Shown piece by piece: positions 6,456 to 7,812 of a DNA stretch of 7,812 nt (position 1 is its first letter; every line of letters begins with the position of its first letter). The stretch is from assembly GCA_020850375.1 (NCBI GenBank), contig JADZET010000081.1, positions 1 through 7,812 of the forward strand. The letters are read 5' to 3'. Made by a program: the position numbers and the translations under genes. Source of the stretch: Phycisphaeraceae bacterium. GTDB taxonomy: Bacteria; Planctomycetota; Phycisphaerae; Phycisphaerales; Phycisphaeraceae. The notes below the pieces were generated by a model. The model was not told where the DNA came from. It ran no database searches and saw only the letters and a program-made list of their open reading frames with translations.

Positions 6456-7238
6456 TCAGGGCACCAGCGTCGACGCGAAGGCGTCCCATGCCGACGTGCG
6501 GGCGAGCGTCACCGTGAAGATCGAGAAGGCCGTCAGCACCACGAACCCGATCGCCAGCCAGCGGTCGAACGACTTGATCAGCACGCTGCGGAGCAGCAGC
6601 AGCACGGCTCCCGTGACCACCGCGGTGAAGAACGGCCCGAACAGACGATCCCAGACCGTGCCGGTGTAGAGGTGGGTCAGCACGTCGATCCGGCTGAGCG
6701 CCGCCGAGACGATCACCAGGTTGGCCGTGAGCATCATCACGCGGTGGATCTCGGGGCGGCGGCGCTTCCAGATGCCGATGCCGACCATGATCGCGAAGAA
6801 GATCACCGAGAGCAGCGGCACAGCCAGGAACTGCTTGGGGTTGAAGCCCAGGATCATCGCCTCGGGCGGCGTCACGCGGGCCGACTGCACGCCGATCATC
6901 AGCCCCAGCACCAGGATCACCGCCGCGAGCGCCAGCCCGAACCAGCCGAGCGTCATGTGCACCCGTCGCTTGTTCACCGCCACCAGCGTGGGCTGAAGGA
7001 TGAACAGGATGATCCACGCCGCCATGGCCACGCCGTGGGCGATCACGAGCGTGCGGATCGGCGGGGTGATGGGGCGGCCGGGGTACGACTGCCCGTGGAA
7101 GTAGAAGAGCTGGAAACCGATGAGCGTGTAGGCCAGCATCAGCACGCCGGTGAATGGATAGAACCACCTCGCGGCCTTGAAGGGCGCCACGCGCGAAGGG
7201 CGGATCGTGGTCGCGTAAGAAGCCGAATTCATCCCCAT
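6456..7238 (-). CDS. Seven-helix integral membrane protein of unknown function
   Basis: Predicted inner-membrane protein of 260 residues. Hydrophobic segments run at about 26-47, 63-88, 96-117, 137-157, 166-183, 202-217 and 227-246, giving seven likely helices with short basic loops (NKRRVH 89-94, WKRRRPEIHR 157-166). Histidines recur at or near helix ends: H68 in AHGVAMAAW, H94 in RRVHMTLGW and H165 in EIHRVMML, with H48 and H189 in loops. The pattern H-x6-W, then a basic H-x3-G-W segment, then H-R before a helix, recalls uncharacterised bacterial membrane families. Haem or metal binding by these His is possible but unproven. ATG at 7238 is preferred to an in-frame ATG six bases later because AAGGAA (7250 to 7245) lies six bases before it. 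The frame is open far upstream (to 7514), but that stretch is basic, lacks helices and looks non-coding. Confidence 0.85.
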   Translation of the reverse strand: MGMNSASYATTIRPSRVAPFKAARWFYPFTGVLMLAYTLIGFQLFYFHGQSYPGRPITPPIRTLVIAHGVAMAAWIILFILQPTLVAVNKRRVHMTLGWFGLALAAVILVLGLMIGVQSARVTPPEAMILGFNPKQFLAVPLLSVIFFAIMVGIGIWKRRRPEIHRVMMLTANLVIVSAALSRIDVLTHLYTGTVWDRLFGPFFTAVVTGAVLLLLRSVLIKSFDRWLAIGFVVLTAFSIFTVTLARTSAWDAFASTLVP

Positions 7239-7574
7239 AAACGGTTCCTTATCGGGTGACGTGAGCGGCGTCCTGCCGACATCGACAGGGCGGACACGTC
7301 GTGCTTGGTTGTGGATCAGCAGGCGCTTTACGCTGTGTTTTCGCCGCGGATGGACGATCGGGCCTGACGGAAAGGGTGTGAGGGTGGCGATGTCGTCGGT
7401 CGGTGTTGAACGTTTCTCCGGTCGAAGGGGCACGACGCGAATGACGCCGGGAAAATAGCGACCCTCCCGGAACAAGGCAAGGGGCGGAGGATCGGCGCAT
7501 GAGAAAAACATCAAGACGACAAGCAGTCACAAGCGGACCGCGCTGTCTCTTTGGAGAGGGGGATGGTCCTTTGC
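7239..7574. other. Intergenic spacer upstream of the membrane-protein gene
   Basis: This 336-bp stretch separates the alkaline phosphatase stop from the membrane-protein start, both on the minus strand. Reading frames on both strands here give basic, Arg/Ser/Pro-rich translations without recognisable motifs, so I call none. It holds a small dyad CCGGGA/TCCCGG (7447-7452 and 7465-7470, 12-base loop). Nearer the phosphatase stop, GGACC/GGTCC arms (7538-7542 and 7565-7569) flank a short CTCT/AGAG pairing, with a run of five T on the minus strand at 7504-7508, too distant for a standard terminator. No clear minus-strand -35/-10 pair was seen, although the spacer's length leaves room for a promoter. 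Confidence 0.45.
7245..7250 (-). promoter_or_regulatory. Ribosome binding site of the membrane-protein gene
   Basis: On the minus strand AAGGAA precedes ATG 7238 by six bases. It sets the start codon between two closely spaced in-frame ATGs. Confidence 0.6.
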
Positions 7575-7812
7575 TTACGCCCAGTCGACGGTGCGACGCT
7601 TCGGGCCGGCCATGGCGTGCTGGCGGGCCTCTTCGAGGGACATCGAGGGATTGGAAAAATCCAGACCCATGTATCGCGTGAGGACGGCGAAGGCCTCGAC
7701 GTTGCGGTGCAGGCCGACGAAGGCGTCCTGGCCCGGGCCCAGGGCGGTGAGCAGCGTCCAGTCGCAGGTGTGGGTGGTGCCGGTCCAGCCGATGCCATTG
7801 ATGTTGCCGACC
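7575..7812 (-). CDS. Alkaline phosphatase, C-terminal end (partial)
   Basis: The last 78 residues of a gene that continues past the right edge; stop TAA lies at 7577-7575, and base 7812 belongs to a split codon. The visible part matches the C-terminus of PhoA-type alkaline phosphatases, which hydrolyse phosphomonoesters outside the cytoplasm using two zinc ions and one magnesium. GWTGTTHTCDWT (residues 8-19 of the fragment) carries H14, equivalent to zinc ligand His412 of E. coli PhoA. It is followed by ALGPGQDAFVGL (23-34) and NVEAF (37-41), which align with the AAYGPHAANVVGL and later Phe segment of PhoA. LTRYMGLDFSNPSMS (44-58) and a basic end KRRTVDWA follow. The catalytic Ser, the other metal ligands and any signal peptide are outside the window, so subfamily and activity cannot be judged. 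The alternative minus-strand frame across 7511-7798 is a shadow. Confidence 0.88.
   Translation of the reverse strand, partial: VGNINGIGWTGTTHTCDWTLLTALGPGQDAFVGLHRNVEAFAVLTRYMGLDFSNPSMSLEEARQHAMAGPKRRTVDWA

Noticed and set aside
6220..7167. Second minus-strand frame across the membrane-protein and VOC genes
   Set aside because: His/Arg/Pro/Ala-rich shadow that runs through the VOC gene; the adjacent minus frame gives seven clean hydrophobic helices.
6672..7259. Plus-strand open frame opposite the membrane-protein gene
   Set aside because: Rich in His, Arg, Asp and Glu, as expected for the complement of hydrophobic-helix codons; no motif.
7499..7681. Plus-strand small frame with a good GGCGGAGG ribosome-binding-like sequence
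   Set aside because: It lies antisense to the well-supported end of the alkaline phosphatase gene and its translation shows no structure. The purine-rich site alone is not enough.
7511..7798. Minus-strand 95-codon frame at the right edge
   Set aside because: A neighbouring minus frame reads the conserved alkaline phosphatase C-terminus; this one is a Pro/Ser/Arg-rich shadow.
1..7812. CRISPR array, mobile element, tRNA/rRNA or defence cassette
   Set aside because: I found no regular repeats, transposase or integrase motifs, cloverleaf-like sequence or known defence-protein motifs on either strand.

Overview
This is a GC-rich bacterial window with seven confidently supported genes and one small hypothetical gene. 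The organism cannot be fixed from the sequence. The mix is a secreted GH38-like glycosidase, a secreted-type alkaline phosphatase, an amidohydrolase and scattered orphan genes, with TGA and TAA stops and a strong G/C third-position bias. This would suit a metabolically versatile free-living bacterium such as a planctomycete (possibly Phycisphaerae), but that is only a guess.

Layout: (1) Bases 1-3386, plus strand, hold the 3' end of an amidohydrolase gene, a 62-bp gap, and an 882-residue exported GH38-type alpha-mannosidase-like enzyme. The gap carries a perfect C(UUCG)G tetraloop hairpin directly before the second gene's Shine-Dalgarno. The pair looks like one transcription unit. (2) Bases 3387-4258 are visibly less GC-rich. 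They contain one small gene of unknown function (3684-4067) flanked by long spacers. (3) Bases 4259-4915 encode a textbook beta-carbonic anhydrase (can). (4) Bases 5040-6422, plus strand, carry an alpha/alpha-toroid (prenyltransferase/squalene-cyclase-fold) protein and a VOC/glyoxalase-fold protein 48 bp apart. (5) Bases 6456-7812, minus strand, carry a seven-helix membrane protein and, 336 bp upstream of it, the C-terminal end of an alkaline phosphatase gene that runs off the window.

The plus-strand and minus-strand blocks converge at 6422/6456. An inverted repeat overlapping the VOC stop codon there is a plausible shared terminator.

The genes do not form one obvious pathway. Amidohydrolase plus GH38 suggests scavenging of carbohydrate or a conjugate. 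Alkaline phosphatase suggests phosphate scavenging. The rest are single housekeeping or orphan genes. I see no CRISPR array, transposase, phage gene, tRNA, rRNA, toxin-antitoxin pair or defence cassette, and I did not find a convincing new multi-gene system. The most interesting signals are the two RNA-structure candidates (708-723 and 6408-6450), the divergent GH38-like enzyme, and the uncharacterised small and membrane proteins.
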